Position numbers and translations under genes: made by a program. The notes beneath the pieces were generated by a model. It saw only the letters and a list, made by a program, of their open reading frames with translations. It was not told the origin of the DNA and ran no database searches. Shown piece by piece: positions 50,112-59,799 of a DNA stretch of 64,000 nucleotides. The DNA comes from Candidatus Nitronauta litoralis. Its GTDB lineage: Bacteria; Nitrospinota; Nitrospinia; Nitrospinales; Nitrospinaceae. Positions within the stretch are counted from its first letter, which is position 1, and every line of letters starts with the position of its first letter. The stretch is from the NCBI GenBank assembly GCA_015698285.1, contig CP048685.1, positions 558,001-622,000 of the forward strand, given 5' to 3'.

Positions 50112-50855
50112 ATGTTTGAAGAACCATTTCGCTGGCTGGAGGCCATTTCAACCAGACACAGTTACGTCCAGGAAAAGCTGAAAAAGGGACAGCCGGTCAT
50201 TGCGGTGCCTTATCAGTACGGCACCCTTATGCTGGGCTTTTCGCCGCAACCTGGAAAGATTTTTGAACTCTATGACCGCATCGCCCTCGGGGGATTGGGA
50301 CATCCCGCAGATGTCGAACGGCTGCGCATGACCCTGCTCGATATGGCTCACCTGGAAGGTTTCAACCGATCAGAAAAAGATGTGACGATCGCCCGGCTTC
50401 TCCAATTCGGTATTGCCCCGTCACTCAAACAGAATTTTGAAGAAGTCGTACGCGCTCCCTATCTGATTCAACTTCTTTTAATGGAAATTGATTTCAACAA
50501 CCAGGCCTCGTTCTTTCGAGTCAACTACGATGGACATTGGGAAACCTTTAAAAAAGGTGCCGTGATCGCGGGAGATACCCAGCTATCAGATGCCCTCGAA
50601 GAAAAAATAGAATCAACAGATTTTACCTCGCTTTCACTAGATGATGCACTTCTGAAAGCCTGTCGCATCTGGGAGGAAGCCAAGAAGGATATTGCCGATG
50701 AGGAGTCGGACGATCCAGCCCTGACTTTAAAGGAAGCATTCGAAAAATGGACACTGGAGGCGGCCGTCCTATCTACTGATACTGAACGCCGGGCCCTCTA
50801 TCGTTCTCTTTCTCCTGATGAAATCGAAAAACTTAAAATGGCCTGCCTGTCATGA
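50112..50855 (+). CDS. prcA: 20S proteasome alpha subunit
   Basis: The 247-residue protein is the outer-ring subunit. It has the alpha-type strand Y-G-T-L-M-L-G-F-S and I-F-E-L-Y-D-R-I-A-L-G-G-L-G-H-P-A-D, which matches bacterial PrcA. It lacks catalytic threonine, as expected. Its C terminus overlaps the PafA start (ATGA at 50852). Together with PrcB it forms the 28-subunit core. Confidence 0.92.
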   Translation: MFEEPFRWLEAISTRHSYVQEKLKKGQPVIAVPYQYGTLMLGFSPQPGKIFELYDRIALGGLGHPADVERLRMTLLDMAHLEGFNRSEKDVTIARLLQFGIAPSLKQNFEEVVRAPYLIQLLLMEIDFNNQASFFRVNYDGHWETFKKGAVIAGDTQLSDALEEKIESTDFTSLSLDDALLKACRIWEEAKKDIADEESDDPALTLKEAFEKWTLEAAVLSTDTERRALYRSLSPDEIEKLKMACLS

Positions 50856-52309
50856 AAAAAAGAATTTACGGTATCGAAACAGAATACGGCCTTTTAATAA
50901 AAGGAGAGGACTTCAAGTACGGTTCTGTTGATGTGGCAGTGCGTGTCAAGAATCACATTTTTGAAAAAAAGACCGGTGTGCTGGACCTGCACTATCGCGC
51001 CAACGACGAACCCCCGGGAAATGGCGGGTTTCTGATAAACGGCGGTCGGGTCTATCTCGACATGGGCCACCTCGAATACGCGTCTCCGGAATGCTCCAAT
51101 CTAATGGATCTTGTCACCTATGATCGTGCCGGCGATATGGTGGTGCAGGACGCTGTCGAGGAAATGGGGTGGAGCGATCAGGTATCGATTATCAAAAATA
51201 ATGTCGACCTTGAAACCAATGCGACCTTCGGTTGCCACGAAAACTATCTGGTCAGCCGTGCATTCCAGTTCGATAACCGTGAAAATCTGCGTATGCTGGC
51301 TTCCTTTCTGGTCACACGGCAGATTTACGCCGGAGCCGGACGAACGGGCGCCTGCAACCCCCAACCCTTTCGCGACTGGGACGAGGTAAGCCCTCAACGC
51401 AAGGATCAGGAGGAAGTCGATTTCCAGATTTCCCAACGTGCCGACCATATTCCCAACGAGTTTTATCGGTGGGTCCAGTACAACCGCGCTATCGTCAATA
51501 CGCGTGATGAACCCCTTTCCGACCCAAGCAAGTACCGTCGAATTCACCTGCTGGTAGGTGACTCCAATATGAGTGAATTCGCCACCGCTCTTAAAATGGG
51601 ATCGACTGCTGTGTTGATGGAACTGATCGAAATGGGTGTCGCCAACCCGGACTGGATCCTGGCAGATTCTGTTTCAACTATGCGGGACATTTCGCGTGAC
51701 CCTGAATTTAAATGGGAAATCACACTTCGGGACGGCAAAAAATCGACTGCATTGGAATTGCAATGGGAAATGTTGAAATGCGCAAAGGAACATCTCACTG
51801 GTAGTTCTACCGATACAGATTGGGTGATCGAAGCCTGGGAGTCGGTGTTGGAAGACATCCCCAAAGGTCCGGAAGCTTTGCTGGGACGGGTCGACTGGGC
51901 CAGTAAATACTGGATGCTGACGGAATTCATGAAAGCGCAGGACCTTTCCTGGCAGGACCCCTGGGTCAAAAGTCTGGACCTGGAATACCACAACCTGAAC
52001 CGTCAAAAAGGTTTATACTGGGGATTAGAGGAAACAGGCGATGCTTGGCGAAGGACCACGGACTCTGCGGTCGAACATGCCAAGAGCACAGCACCTAAAG
52101 GCACCCGGGCCGATGGTCGTGGCGAACTGGTCAAAACACTTGCACAGAGCCAGACGGGCTACTTGATAGACTGGATTGGTTTCCGGCTTAACAAAGAGGA
52201 ACCTTTTTTGATGCTTGACCCGTTCATTTCCTATAAGAAGGAAATTCGCAATTACCTGAACAACCTCGACCTGCAACAACCTTATGACCGCGACTCCTTC
52301 TTCCGTTAA
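50852..52309 (+). CDS. pafA: Modifier ligase PafA
   Basis: The 485-residue protein shares the G-I-E-T-E-Y-G motif (residues 7-13) with Dop but has the PafA-type elements N-G-G-R-V-Y-L-D-M-G-H-L-E-Y, F-G-C-H-E-N-Y-L, N-T-R-D-E-P and V-G-D-S-N-M-S-E. PafA uses ATP to activate the modifier's C-terminal glutamate and join it to substrate lysines. It is the last gene of the proteasome operon. Dop and PafA are paralogues; the split here follows known motif differences. Confidence 0.88.
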   Translation: MKKRIYGIETEYGLLIKGEDFKYGSVDVAVRVKNHIFEKKTGVLDLHYRANDEPPGNGGFLINGGRVYLDMGHLEYASPECSNLMDLVTYDRAGDMVVQDAVEEMGWSDQVSIIKNNVDLETNATFGCHENYLVSRAFQFDNRENLRMLASFLVTRQIYAGAGRTGACNPQPFRDWDEVSPQRKDQEEVDFQISQRADHIPNEFYRWVQYNRAIVNTRDEPLSDPSKYRRIHLLVGDSNMSEFATALKMGSTAVLMELIEMGVANPDWILADSVSTMRDISRDPEFKWEITLRDGKKSTALELQWEMLKCAKEHLTGSSTDTDWVIEAWESVLEDIPKGPEALLGRVDWASKYWMLTEFMKAQDLSWQDPWVKSLDLEYHNLNRQKGLYWGLEETGDAWRRTTDSAVEHAKSTAPKGTRADGRGELVKTLAQSQTGYLIDWIGFRLNKEEPFLMLDPFISYKKEIRNYLNNLDLQQPYDRDSFFR

Positions 52310-52326
52310 ATCCCGGGCGGATGGAA

Positions 52327-52377
52327 AACAAAAAACGTTTTGTTATGCCCTCGTTATCCCCGGGATAAAAGGGATAA
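52327..52377 (+). terminator. Hairpins after the proteasome operon
   Basis: AACAAAA-AACG-TTTTGTT forms a seven-base stem at 52327-52344. A second stem TTATCCC (52354-52360) can pair with either of two direct repeats GGGATAA at 52362-52368 and 52371-52377. They probably end or attenuate the proteasome transcript before the HIT gene. Confidence 0.45.
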
Positions 52378-52412
52378 GCAAATAGATTTTTTACTTTTGA
52401 AAAACCAGGAAC

Positions 52413-52757
52413 ATGACAGACTGCATTTTCTGCAAAATTGATAAGGGTGAAATTCCCTCGAAAAAAGTTTTTGAGGACGAGGGTTTATTCGTCATCAAGG
52501 ATGTTAATCCCCAGGCACCAACCCATCTGCTCATCATTCCTAAACGCCACATCCCCACTCTGTTGGATCTGGAAGAGCAGGACCGGGAAGTGATGAGTCA
52601 GGTGCCCGAGTTGGCAGGAAAGCTTGCACGGGAAAACGGTTTTGATAAATCCGGATTTCGTTTGGTAGTCAATTGCGGGGCAGGAGCAGGGCAATCGGTG
52701 TTCCATATTCATTTTCATTTACTGGCGGGGCGGGCTATGCAATGGCCTCCCGGATGA
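52413..52757 (+). CDS. HIT-family (HINT-type) nucleotide-binding protein
   Basis: The 114-residue protein starts C-I-F-C-K-I and has the HIT motif H-I-H-F-H-L-L (His98, His100, His102), where His100 is the nucleophile. K-R-H-I-P-T and G-x-G-A-G-Q-S-V are family motifs. HINT enzymes hydrolyse aminoacyl- or phosphoramidate-linked AMP; the real substrate here is unknown. It is followed three bases later by nadA. Confidence 0.9.
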   Translation: MTDCIFCKIDKGEIPSKKVFEDEGLFVIKDVNPQAPTHLLIIPKRHIPTLLDLEEQDREVMSQVPELAGKLARENGFDKSGFRLVVNCGAGAGQSVFHIHFHLLAGRAMQWPPG

Positions 52758-52760
52758 GTC

Positions 52761-53780
52761 ATGACAGTCACGGCAGAATCCCTCTACGAAAAGCTGCGGC
52801 ATTACCGCGTCGGCAGTCCCCTTTGTGAATTTACCGTGGAGCATTGCGCCCGCATGCTCCCCTACATCGAAAAAATAGAACGCCTCAAGCAGGAAAAGAA
52901 CGCGATTATTCTGGCACACAATTATGTCGCGCCGGAAGTCTTGTTCAGTGTTGCCGATTACACGGGTGATTCCTACGGCCTTTCCAAAAAGGCGCGGGGA
53001 TCAGATGCGGATATGATCGTGTTCGTTGCGGTCCGCTTCATGGCGGAAACAGCAAAAGTTCTGAACCCTGATAAGACGGTGCTGGATCCAAACCCCAATG
53101 GGGGCTGTTCCCTTGCCGACAGCGTCAATGCAGGTATCGTGAAGCAATTGCGACGTGAATTTCCTGACCATACATTTGTTTGCTACATCAACACAACGGC
53201 AGAAGTCAAAGCAGAATGTGACGTGTGCGTCACCTCGTCCAATGTCTATAAAATTGTCGAAGCGATAGAGAACGATAAAATATATTTCCTCCCGGACAAA
53301 TTGATGGCGCAGAATGTCATCGAATATTTAAAAGAAAAAGGATCGTCCAAGCAGGTCGATTTTTATGACGGCACCTGTTATGTCCATGAGGAGTATGAAC
53401 CAGGGTCCATTGATTTTATCCGGCAGAACAATGAGGGAGTCGAAATCCTGGTCCATCCTGAATGCACACCGCCTGTTGTGGGAAAAGCAGATTATGTCGG
53501 CAGCACAACAGGCATGATGGAGCATGTCCGGCAGTCGGAAAAGGACTCATTTTTCCTATTGACTGAGTGTGGACTCACAGGAATCCTGCAAACGGAGTTT
53601 CCTGAAAAACAATTTGTCGGTACCTGCACAATGTGCCGATACATGAAATCGAATTGTCTGACTCACATTGCCAGCACTCTTGAGAATCCGCTGCCCGAAA
53701 GCATCATTCATATAGAAGCTCCAGTACAGAAACGTGCTCTCGCCTGCGTGGAGCGTATGTTTCATTATGCTGGCAACTGA
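52761..53780 (+). CDS. nadA: Quinolinate synthase A
   Basis: The 339-residue protein has the NadA signatures A-I-I-L-A-H-N-Y, D-S-Y-G-L-S-K-K-A, N-P-N-G-G-C-S-L-A-D and V-H-P-E-C, plus cysteines that bind the [4Fe-4S] cluster (including C-T-M-C-R-Y-M). NadA condenses dihydroxyacetone phosphate with iminoaspartate in NAD synthesis. NadB and NadC are not adjacent. The short distance to the HIT gene suggests one transcript. Confidence 0.93.
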   Translation: MTVTAESLYEKLRHYRVGSPLCEFTVEHCARMLPYIEKIERLKQEKNAIILAHNYVAPEVLFSVADYTGDSYGLSKKARGSDADMIVFVAVRFMAETAKVLNPDKTVLDPNPNGGCSLADSVNAGIVKQLRREFPDHTFVCYINTTAEVKAECDVCVTSSNVYKIVEAIENDKIYFLPDKLMAQNVIEYLKEKGSSKQVDFYDGTCYVHEEYEPGSIDFIRQNNEGVEILVHPECTPPVVGKADYVGSTTGMMEHVRQSEKDSFFLLTECGLTGILQTEFPEKQFVGTCTMCRYMKSNCLTHIASTLENPLPESIIHIEAPVQKRALACVERMFHYAGN

Positions 53781-53834
53781 TTTTTTCCTTCTGTTTCACT
53801 CCTTAAAAAAGATTCCTGACCCAGCCGGTCGCTC

Positions 53835-54578
53835 ATGGCCTCATTGTTAAATGTAAATAATCTCTCGGTTGTACAGGGCAGGTCCATTCTAAGTTCCATA
53901 TCATTTGAATTAAAGGTCGGAGACATGTTGCTGGTACTGGGACCCTCCGGTGCCGGGAAATCAACATTGCTACGCTGTTTAAATCGATTCCAACCCCTGA
54001 ATACAGGAACAATCGAATTTCAAGGAACCAACGTTGACCAGTTCGACGTGTCCAACCTGCGACGTCGTATTGGCATGGTGTTTCAAACTCCGACTTTATT
54101 CCGCGGGACTGTTCAAGATAATATTGCCAAGGGTCCAGCCTTGAGAGGCGAAGTGGTTTCCAAAAATGACCTGGAGCAATTAGCTACGAATGTGGGACTC
54201 GACCAGGAAGTGCTGCTCCGAGATGCAGAAACACTTTCAGTTGGAGAGAAACAACGCGTGTCGTTTGCACAAACCCTGGCAAATCATCCGGAAGTGTTAT
54301 TGCTTGATGAGCCGACCTCGGCCCTGGATCCAAGTGCGGTATTCACCATTGAGAAACTGATTCAAAAAATTCATCGTGAAATGAATAGAACCATCGTGAT
54401 GGTCACACACAATGTTGAGCAGGCTCTGCGGTTGAATACCCGGACACTTATCCTGCTTGAAGGTAAAGTGATCGCGAATGGACCGATTAAGGAATTGATC
54501 GCGGATCAAACCAGCGAAACACTGATGCGTTTTTTTGAAGGTCGGTTAAACGGAGAAGGAGAATCAAGTGGGATTTGA
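53835..54578 (+). CDS. fetA: ABC transporter ATP-binding protein, FetA/YbbL-like
   Basis: The 247-residue protein has Walker A G-P-S-G-A-G-K-S-T, the signature L-S-V-G-E-K-Q-R (a variant of LSGGQ) and Walker B V-L-L-L-D-E-P-T-S-A-L-D. It overlaps the UPF0014 membrane gene by 11 bases, an arrangement typical of the FetAB iron-export system, which helps resist oxidative stress. The identification rests on the pairing with FetB. Confidence 0.82.
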   Translation: MASLLNVNNLSVVQGRSILSSISFELKVGDMLLVLGPSGAGKSTLLRCLNRFQPLNTGTIEFQGTNVDQFDVSNLRRRIGMVFQTPTLFRGTVQDNIAKGPALRGEVVSKNDLEQLATNVGLDQEVLLRDAETLSVGEKQRVSFAQTLANHPEVLLLDEPTSALDPSAVFTIEKLIQKIHREMNRTIVMVTHNVEQALRLNTRTLILLEGKVIANGPIKELIADQTSETLMRFFEGRLNGEGESSGI

Positions 54579-55329
54579 AGTTCTTCTATGGGTGTACGCG
54601 CTTGTCGCCCTAACCATCGGCTTGTCCTATTCCAATAAGCTTGGCATTGAACGCGATTTGTTTTTAAGTTCTCTACGCGCAACAGCCCAGTTGATTTTGA
54701 TGGGTTTTTTATTGAAATGGGTGTTTGCGCTTGAAAAACCACAATGGTTTTTCCTGGTCTTGTTATTCATGACAGGTGTGGCTGCGATTATAAGTGGGAA
54801 CCGTGGCCGTGCGATACCCAACGCCAAAGGAATAGCATTTTTGGGAATCGGCCTGGGATCAATAGTTACCTTTCTGGTCCTTTACGCAACGGGTGTTATC
54901 CGGAATGAAGCACACTATGTCATTCCTATTGGAGGCATGATCATTGGCAATGCAATGAATGCTACCTCACTTGGAATGAACCGTTTGCTTGGCGAACTGG
55001 AACATCAACGAAAACGGATCGAATTATTACTGGCACTTGGCGGCAATTCCCGCCAGGCGGGAGAGGAGGCAGCCAGACAGGCTGTGAAAACCGCGTTGAT
55101 TCCCACCATCGATTCGATGAAAACCATCGGGTTGGTCCACTTACCTGGAATCATGACCGGTTTTTTAATTGCAGGAGGATCTCCGCTGGAAGCGGTGAAA
55201 TTCCAGATTGCGATTGTCTACATGATCGCCGGAACCGCCGGGATTTCCTGCTCCACCGTGGTGCTTCTGGGCGTACGCCAATGTTTTGAGGGAAACCTCA
55301 GATTACGGCTTGCTCACCCAAAGTCTTGA
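54568..55329 (+). CDS. fetB: Membrane permease of the UPF0014/FetB family
   Basis: The 253-residue protein has about seven membrane segments and the family motifs G-M-I-I-G-N-A-M-N-A-T-S, P-T-I-D-S-M-K-T-I-G-L-V-H-L-P-G and M-T-G-F-L-I-A-G-G. It partners the ATPase above to export iron or possibly another metal. It is convergent with the SUMF1 lipoprotein gene, with only a T-rich 38-base gap. Confidence 0.85.
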   Translation: MGFEVLLWVYALVALTIGLSYSNKLGIERDLFLSSLRATAQLILMGFLLKWVFALEKPQWFFLVLLFMTGVAAIISGNRGRAIPNAKGIAFLGIGLGSIVTFLVLYATGVIRNEAHYVIPIGGMIIGNAMNATSLGMNRLLGELEHQRKRIELLLALGGNSRQAGEEAARQAVKTALIPTIDSMKTIGLVHLPGIMTGFLIAGGSPLEAVKFQIAIVYMIAGTAGISCSTVVLLGVRQCFEGNLRLRLAHPKS

Positions 55330-55367
55330 GGAATTTTTTTTAAAACAGAATTGGCTTCTGAAGGGGC

Positions 55368-56210
55368 TCAATCTCCTGCTGATTTTGCACAGCGGACCCC
55401 CTGCCAGACTTTGAATGTTTCAGGAGGATCGTTGAACCGGTAAGTCGTGCGCATGTAGTAGGCCTTGTAATACCAGTTCCCTCCACGCATCACCTTGTGA
55501 TCGCCAGTCTCGGGTCCTTGAGGATTTTTCTCAGGCGAGTGTTCGTAATAAATATCTTCGTACCAGTCGCTGACCCATTCCCAAATATTCCCCGCCATAT
55601 GATGGGCGCCGTATGGAGAAGCTCCCTGCGGCATGGAATCAACCGGTTCCATGGCTTGGAATCCATGCTTGGCAAACGGGCGGCGATAGGTAGCCAATGT
55701 GTTGTCGGGATGTTTGTTCCCCCAGGGAAACGTCCTTCCATCAGAACCGCGAGCGGCCTTTTCCCATTCTGCTTCCGTGGGCAGACGCTTGCCCATCCAA
55801 CGGCAATAGGCGTCAGCACCATACCAGGAGATCCGGTTTGCAGGATACCTTTCCAGACCTTCACGGGGTTTGTAAACCCCGTCTTTCAGTTCAATGGTCA
55901 CCGCAGGCCCGGTCTCGATAAACGCCTGGGCATAATGAGGGTTATCATTTAAAAACCGGGAGAACTCGCCAGCAGTCGCTTCAAATTTATCAATGTAAAA
56001 CCTATCGAGATAAACCTCGTGCACCGGTTCTTCGTCCGTATCTCCCCATTCATTTGGGTTATCGATTATCGCTCCCATCGAAAAAAGACCGGCAGGAACT
56101 TCGACCATCGTCGTGAAATATTCTTTGGATGTTTTTATTGAAACACATCCGGATAAAAAGAAAACAAACGAAAGAAAAGTTATCAACCCTGAAAAAAAAA
56201 TTTTTACCAT
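55368..56210 (-). CDS. SUMF1/FGE-domain lipoprotein
   Basis: The ATG at 56210 is preferred because it gives a signal peptide with lipobox F-L-S-G-C; an upstream ATG at 56255 would overlap the CDGSH gene. The 280-residue product has V-P-A-G-L-F-S-M-G, N-R-I-S-W-Y-G-A-D-A-Y, R-L-P-T-E-A-E-W-E-K-A-A-R-G, M-A-G-N-I-W-E-W-V and M-R-G-G-N-W. The FGE active-site cysteines are absent. It is anchored to a membrane and probably binds or modifies an envelope partner. Confidence 0.84.
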   Translation of the reverse strand: MVKIFFSGLITFLSFVFFLSGCVSIKTSKEYFTTMVEVPAGLFSMGAIIDNPNEWGDTDEEPVHEVYLDRFYIDKFEATAGEFSRFLNDNPHYAQAFIETGPAVTIELKDGVYKPREGLERYPANRISWYGADAYCRWMGKRLPTEAEWEKAARGSDGRTFPWGNKHPDNTLATYRRPFAKHGFQAMEPVDSMPQGASPYGAHHMAGNIWEWVSDWYEDIYYEHSPEKNPQGPETGDHKVMRGGNWYYKAYYMRTTYRFNDPPETFKVWQGVRCAKSAGD

Positions 56211-56232
56211 TTTGCCACTTCGGAAAAAGTGT

Positions 56233-56457
56233 TTACATTGAGTTGTGGGATCCATCGCAATAAGGAGGGTTTTTAGTGCGATGGCACTGGCACAACAAGT
56301 AGGTTTTCTCTTTATCCAGAGAAATTAGTTCGGGACCTGCCCCGCCCAGACTGTGGTGCGAAGCATCACAAAGAGGCCAATGCCCGCTTTGACCGCAGGT
56401 ACAAATAGCCAGCTCTTCCTCTTCTTTTATAACCAACGGTTCTTTTTTTGGCTTCAT
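56233..56457 (-). CDS. Double CDGSH iron-sulfur protein
   Basis: The 74-residue protein has two CDGSH-type iron-sulfur motifs: Cys19, Cys21, Cys30 and His34 (C-T-C-G-Q-S-G-H-W-P-L-C-D-A-S-H), and Cys56, Cys58, Cys67 and His71 (C-Q-C-H-R-T-K-N-P-P-Y-C-D-G-S-H). Each binds a [2Fe-2S] cluster through three cysteines and one histidine. The first has alanine in place of the usual glycine. Such small proteins act in electron transfer or cluster storage; the partner is unknown. Confidence 0.85.
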   Translation of the reverse strand: MKPKKEPLVIKEEEELAICTCGQSGHWPLCDASHHSLGGAGPELISLDKEKTYLLCQCHRTKNPPYCDGSHNSM

Positions 56458-56472
56458 TTAAATCTGATTGGA

Positions 56473-58215
56473 TCAGGAAGCGGCTGTTTGCCGCATTTCC
56501 TTGTCTGGTTTGGTGGTATTGATAAGCGAACGTTCCTGTGGCAAAAAGACTTCGAATACCGTGCCCTGCCCTTTTCGACTGGTAAGTCCAATTTTCCCTC
56601 CCAGTTGCTCCACAATTTTTTTCACGGTCGCAAGCCCCAGCCCTACGCCTTCTTCCCTTGTAGTAAAAAAGGGATCAAATATCAAATTGATTTCCTCTTC
56701 ATCTATTCCACGCCCTTCATCCTGAACCCTGAGCACAAGTCCTTTCCGAACGGTATTGAACATAGGGTGTTGAAATCCTTTCACCTCTTTTAAGGAAATA
56801 GTGAGAGTGCCTTCTTCATCCATCGCCTGGATCCCATTGATACAAAGATTCCAGATCATTTGCTTCAATTGTTCCTCATCACTTTCAATCAACACCCTGT
56901 CCTGAGGAAGCTTTAATTTTATCTGAATTGAGGAATGGTATTCGTTGCTGTTTTTCATAAGGATTACGCAGTCTTCAAGCAACTTTGTCAGGTCCACTAC
57001 CACCAAATTCTTTTTCTTTGGTAAAGAAAAGTTTAAAAATCCACTGACAATTTCATTCAATCTCTCAGTTTCGTTGAGGACAATATCCATCAACCGCTGG
57101 TGAGTGCCATCCAGTTCCAAGCCTTCTTTAAGGAACTGTATAGAACCACTGAGCGAGGCAAGTGGATTGCGGATTTCGTGTGCCAGGCCGGCTGAAAAGC
57201 GGCCCACGGCGGCCAACTGTTCGGATTGCATGACTTTTTCTTCCATTTTTCTCATTTCGGTCAGGTCTTCAAATACACAGATGTAACCCTGATACCCACT
57301 ATCCGATCGACTGAGACCGCTGATCTTTACACTTAGCCGAAGCGGCTCCCCATTACGGTCCCGGCATTCTCCTTCAATATGATAGGGAAGCGTCTGTTCT
57401 TTTGCTGTCCGGAAAAACTCCCGAAGCATATCAATATTGAGGACATCATAACAAAACCGGTTCTGCAATTCTTCCTCACTGTTTCCACATATCTTTTCAA
57501 ACGCGGTATTTGCGGAAGTAATACGGCCCTGGGAATCGGTCGTCATCAACCCGTTTCCCATTTGTTGAATAACCCGGTGATGAAATGCTTCAAGAATTTC
57601 CATCTGGATATTTTTCGCTTCGAGCTCTTCTTTAATTAAACGCAGGCGGTGAGTGAGAATACTACTTAAAAATGCCACTCCAAAATAAGACGCCAGGTTC
57701 ATCACCACTGTGTAAAAAAGGTAGGCACCCTGGTAGGAAACTTCAGTTTTTGGGAAAAAATATACAGGCTGGATCAGGTTAAAATACTCCAGATCAACCA
57801 AAAGGCCGTAAATTATACTGGCGCCCGCCGCAGCTTTGTAACACGCGGACCTTGGAAGAATAACGCTGGTTTCAATAACAACAAAAATAAACAGGAAGGA
57901 AAGAGGGCTATCGATCCCACCTGTGGTGAAAATGAGCCCGCCCACGACAAGCAGGTCTCCAACCACTTGTATCCAGGCAAGATCGCCCAGACTCATTCCG
58001 ATACGGAACAGTAAGGCATAACTTAAAGCAAAAAAATAGGCTGTACAGAGGACAATACTGACAGGAACAACGGGGGTTGGACGAACCGCGTTTTGCTCAA
58101 AGGTGATGAGCAGGATCACGAACCCGGTGAGGAAAATCATCCGCAACACCATCAGTGTTTTTATGCGGAGAAAAAGCTCGGAATCCTGTCTTTTTTTTTC
58201 TGGCGGCGTGATCAA
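56473..58215 (-). CDS. pilS: PilS-like sensor histidine kinase
   Basis: The 580-residue protein has about six membrane segments in residues 20-195, a PAS domain (about 225-340), HisKA with G-L-A-H-E-I-R-N-P, and an ATPase domain with N-L-C-I-N-G-I-Q-A-M, D-E-G-R-G-I-D and G-V-G-L-G-L-A. The layout is that of PilS, which controls pilin transcription with PilR. No pilR gene is adjacent, unlike many genomes. The pil genes follow upstream on the same strand, so the assignment as PilS is likely but not certain. Confidence 0.72.
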   Translation of the reverse strand: MITPPEKKRQDSELFLRIKTLMVLRMIFLTGFVILLITFEQNAVRPTPVVPVSIVLCTAYFFALSYALLFRIGMSLGDLAWIQVVGDLLVVGGLIFTTGGIDSPLSFLFIFVVIETSVILPRSACYKAAAGASIIYGLLVDLEYFNLIQPVYFFPKTEVSYQGAYLFYTVVMNLASYFGVAFLSSILTHRLRLIKEELEAKNIQMEILEAFHHRVIQQMGNGLMTTDSQGRITSANTAFEKICGNSEEELQNRFCYDVLNIDMLREFFRTAKEQTLPYHIEGECRDRNGEPLRLSVKISGLSRSDSGYQGYICVFEDLTEMRKMEEKVMQSEQLAAVGRFSAGLAHEIRNPLASLSGSIQFLKEGLELDGTHQRLMDIVLNETERLNEIVSGFLNFSLPKKKNLVVVDLTKLLEDCVILMKNSNEYHSSIQIKLKLPQDRVLIESDEEQLKQMIWNLCINGIQAMDEEGTLTISLKEVKGFQHPMFNTVRKGLVLRVQDEGRGIDEEEINLIFDPFFTTREEGVGLGLATVKKIVEQLGGKIGLTSRKGQGTVFEVFLPQERSLINTTKPDKEMRQTAAS

Positions 58216-58403
58216 TGGCCGCTCCCCGGGAAACCCCGGTTCAAAGTGGTAATGGAAGTGGGGCGAATCCGTTCAAAAACAGATCCGCCCCGGACCGGAA
58301 ATTATTCCGGAGTAAAGTACAAAAAACTTATTCAGGTATCTTATGGAACCAATATAAAGATCTTTTGAAATACCTAAACAAGACCTTTCGTTTCCTGGTT
58401 TCT

Positions 58404-59600
58404 TTAAATTGTTTCGCCCATCTTGAATATGGGTAAATACATGGCCACCACGATGAAACCAACGATCACACCCAGGAATACCATCAACATGGGTTCCAGC
58501 AGCGAGGTCAGCCCCGCGACGGCTGTATCGACTTCTTCGTCATAAAAGTCGGCAATTTTAATCAACATGCTATCCAACGAGCCTGATGATTCACCGACAT
58601 CAATCATCTGGATTACCATTGGAGGGAAAACCCCTTCTCTTCCAAGCGGCGCTGCAATGGTTTCACCTTCTTTGATCGACTCAATTGTATTCAGGATAGC
58701 GAATTCCATGATCTTGTTACCCGAGGTTCTGGCGCAGATATCCATTCCTTCAATAAGAGGCACCCCACTGGAAAGCAGAGTCCCGAGTGTTCGGGTAAAT
58801 TTGGCGACAGACACTTTACGAATCAAAATGCCAACCACTGGAAATTTTAGAGCAAACCGGTCAACCTCGACTCGTCCTTTTTCAGTGGCATACACTTTTT
58901 TAAAAAGGAAAAAGAAAGCAACAGGGCCACCAATGATGAAATACCATTTCTCCCTGAAGAAATCACTGATGCCCATAACAATTGCGGTGGGTAGAGGGAG
59001 TTCTACACCGGGACCGCTGAACATTTCTGCGAAGGTCGGGATAACAAACACCATCAAAAACCAAACAACTAAAAACGCAACCGTAACGATAGCCCCTGGA
59101 TACACCATCGCCGACTTGACCTTTTTCTTCAGGGCAAGAGCTTTCTCGATGTAAGCCGCCAGTCTTTGCAGAATGACATCCAGAATACCGCCGGCTTCCC
59201 CTGCTTCAACCAGGTTGCAGTAAAGGGAGTCAAAAACCTTCGGGTGTTTGCGCATGGAATCAGAAAGGTTGCCACCGACTTCGATACCGTTTTTAACATC
59301 GAGAATAATGATGGAGAACGACTTTTTGTCAGCCTGTTTACCCAGAATATCGAGGCATTGGACAAGAGGGAGGCCCGCATCCACCATAGTGGAAAACTGA
59401 CGGGTGAAAATCACGATATCCCGTTCGTCGATTTTTTCTTTCCCCTCCTTACTGAAGGGTCGGGGTTGCTTTTTCTTTATGGAATCGACATTGATTTTCT
59501 TTTGTTTGAGTTTCGCCAACGCACCTTCTTCAGTCTCAGCGTCGACTTCGCCCTTGGTGGTCCTGCCATTAATTGTTGTCTTATAGGTATAAGTTGTCAT
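58404..59600 (-). CDS. pilC: Type IV pilus inner-membrane platform protein
   Basis: The 398-residue protein has the type II secretion/pilus F-domain motifs, including F-T-R-Q-F-S-T-M-V-D-A-G-L-P-L and, in the second half, the repeated F-T-R-T-L-G-T-L-L-S-S-G-V-P-L, with three membrane helices. PilC anchors the pilus assembly machine in the inner membrane. It lies in the pilT/pilU cluster. Its length and two repeated halves match the family. Confidence 0.92.
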   Translation of the reverse strand: MTTYTYKTTINGRTTKGEVDAETEEGALAKLKQKKINVDSIKKKQPRPFSKEGKEKIDERDIVIFTRQFSTMVDAGLPLVQCLDILGKQADKKSFSIIILDVKNGIEVGGNLSDSMRKHPKVFDSLYCNLVEAGEAGGILDVILQRLAAYIEKALALKKKVKSAMVYPGAIVTVAFLVVWFLMVFVIPTFAEMFSGPGVELPLPTAIVMGISDFFREKWYFIIGGPVAFFFLFKKVYATEKGRVEVDRFALKFPVVGILIRKVSVAKFTRTLGTLLSSGVPLIEGMDICARTSGNKIMEFAILNTIESIKEGETIAAPLGREGVFPPMVIQMIDVGESSGSLDSMLIKIADFYDEEVDTAVAGLTSLLEPMLMVFLGVIVGFIVVAMYLPIFKMGETI

Positions 59601-59799
59601 GACTCATTTCCCGATATGAAAAGTGTCTTCCTGGTTTTTTTTCGGCCAAAAATTTTCCGATGGCCAAAAGGATCAACTTTAAAAAAGTCCAGACCGCAAG
59701 CTGCAGCCTTTTTACCTGATCCTTGAAATCTGTTAAAGCAAAAGCATTAGGGCATTTTTATTAAACCGCAAAACCCCTCAAGACCTAGAAAACTTTTTA

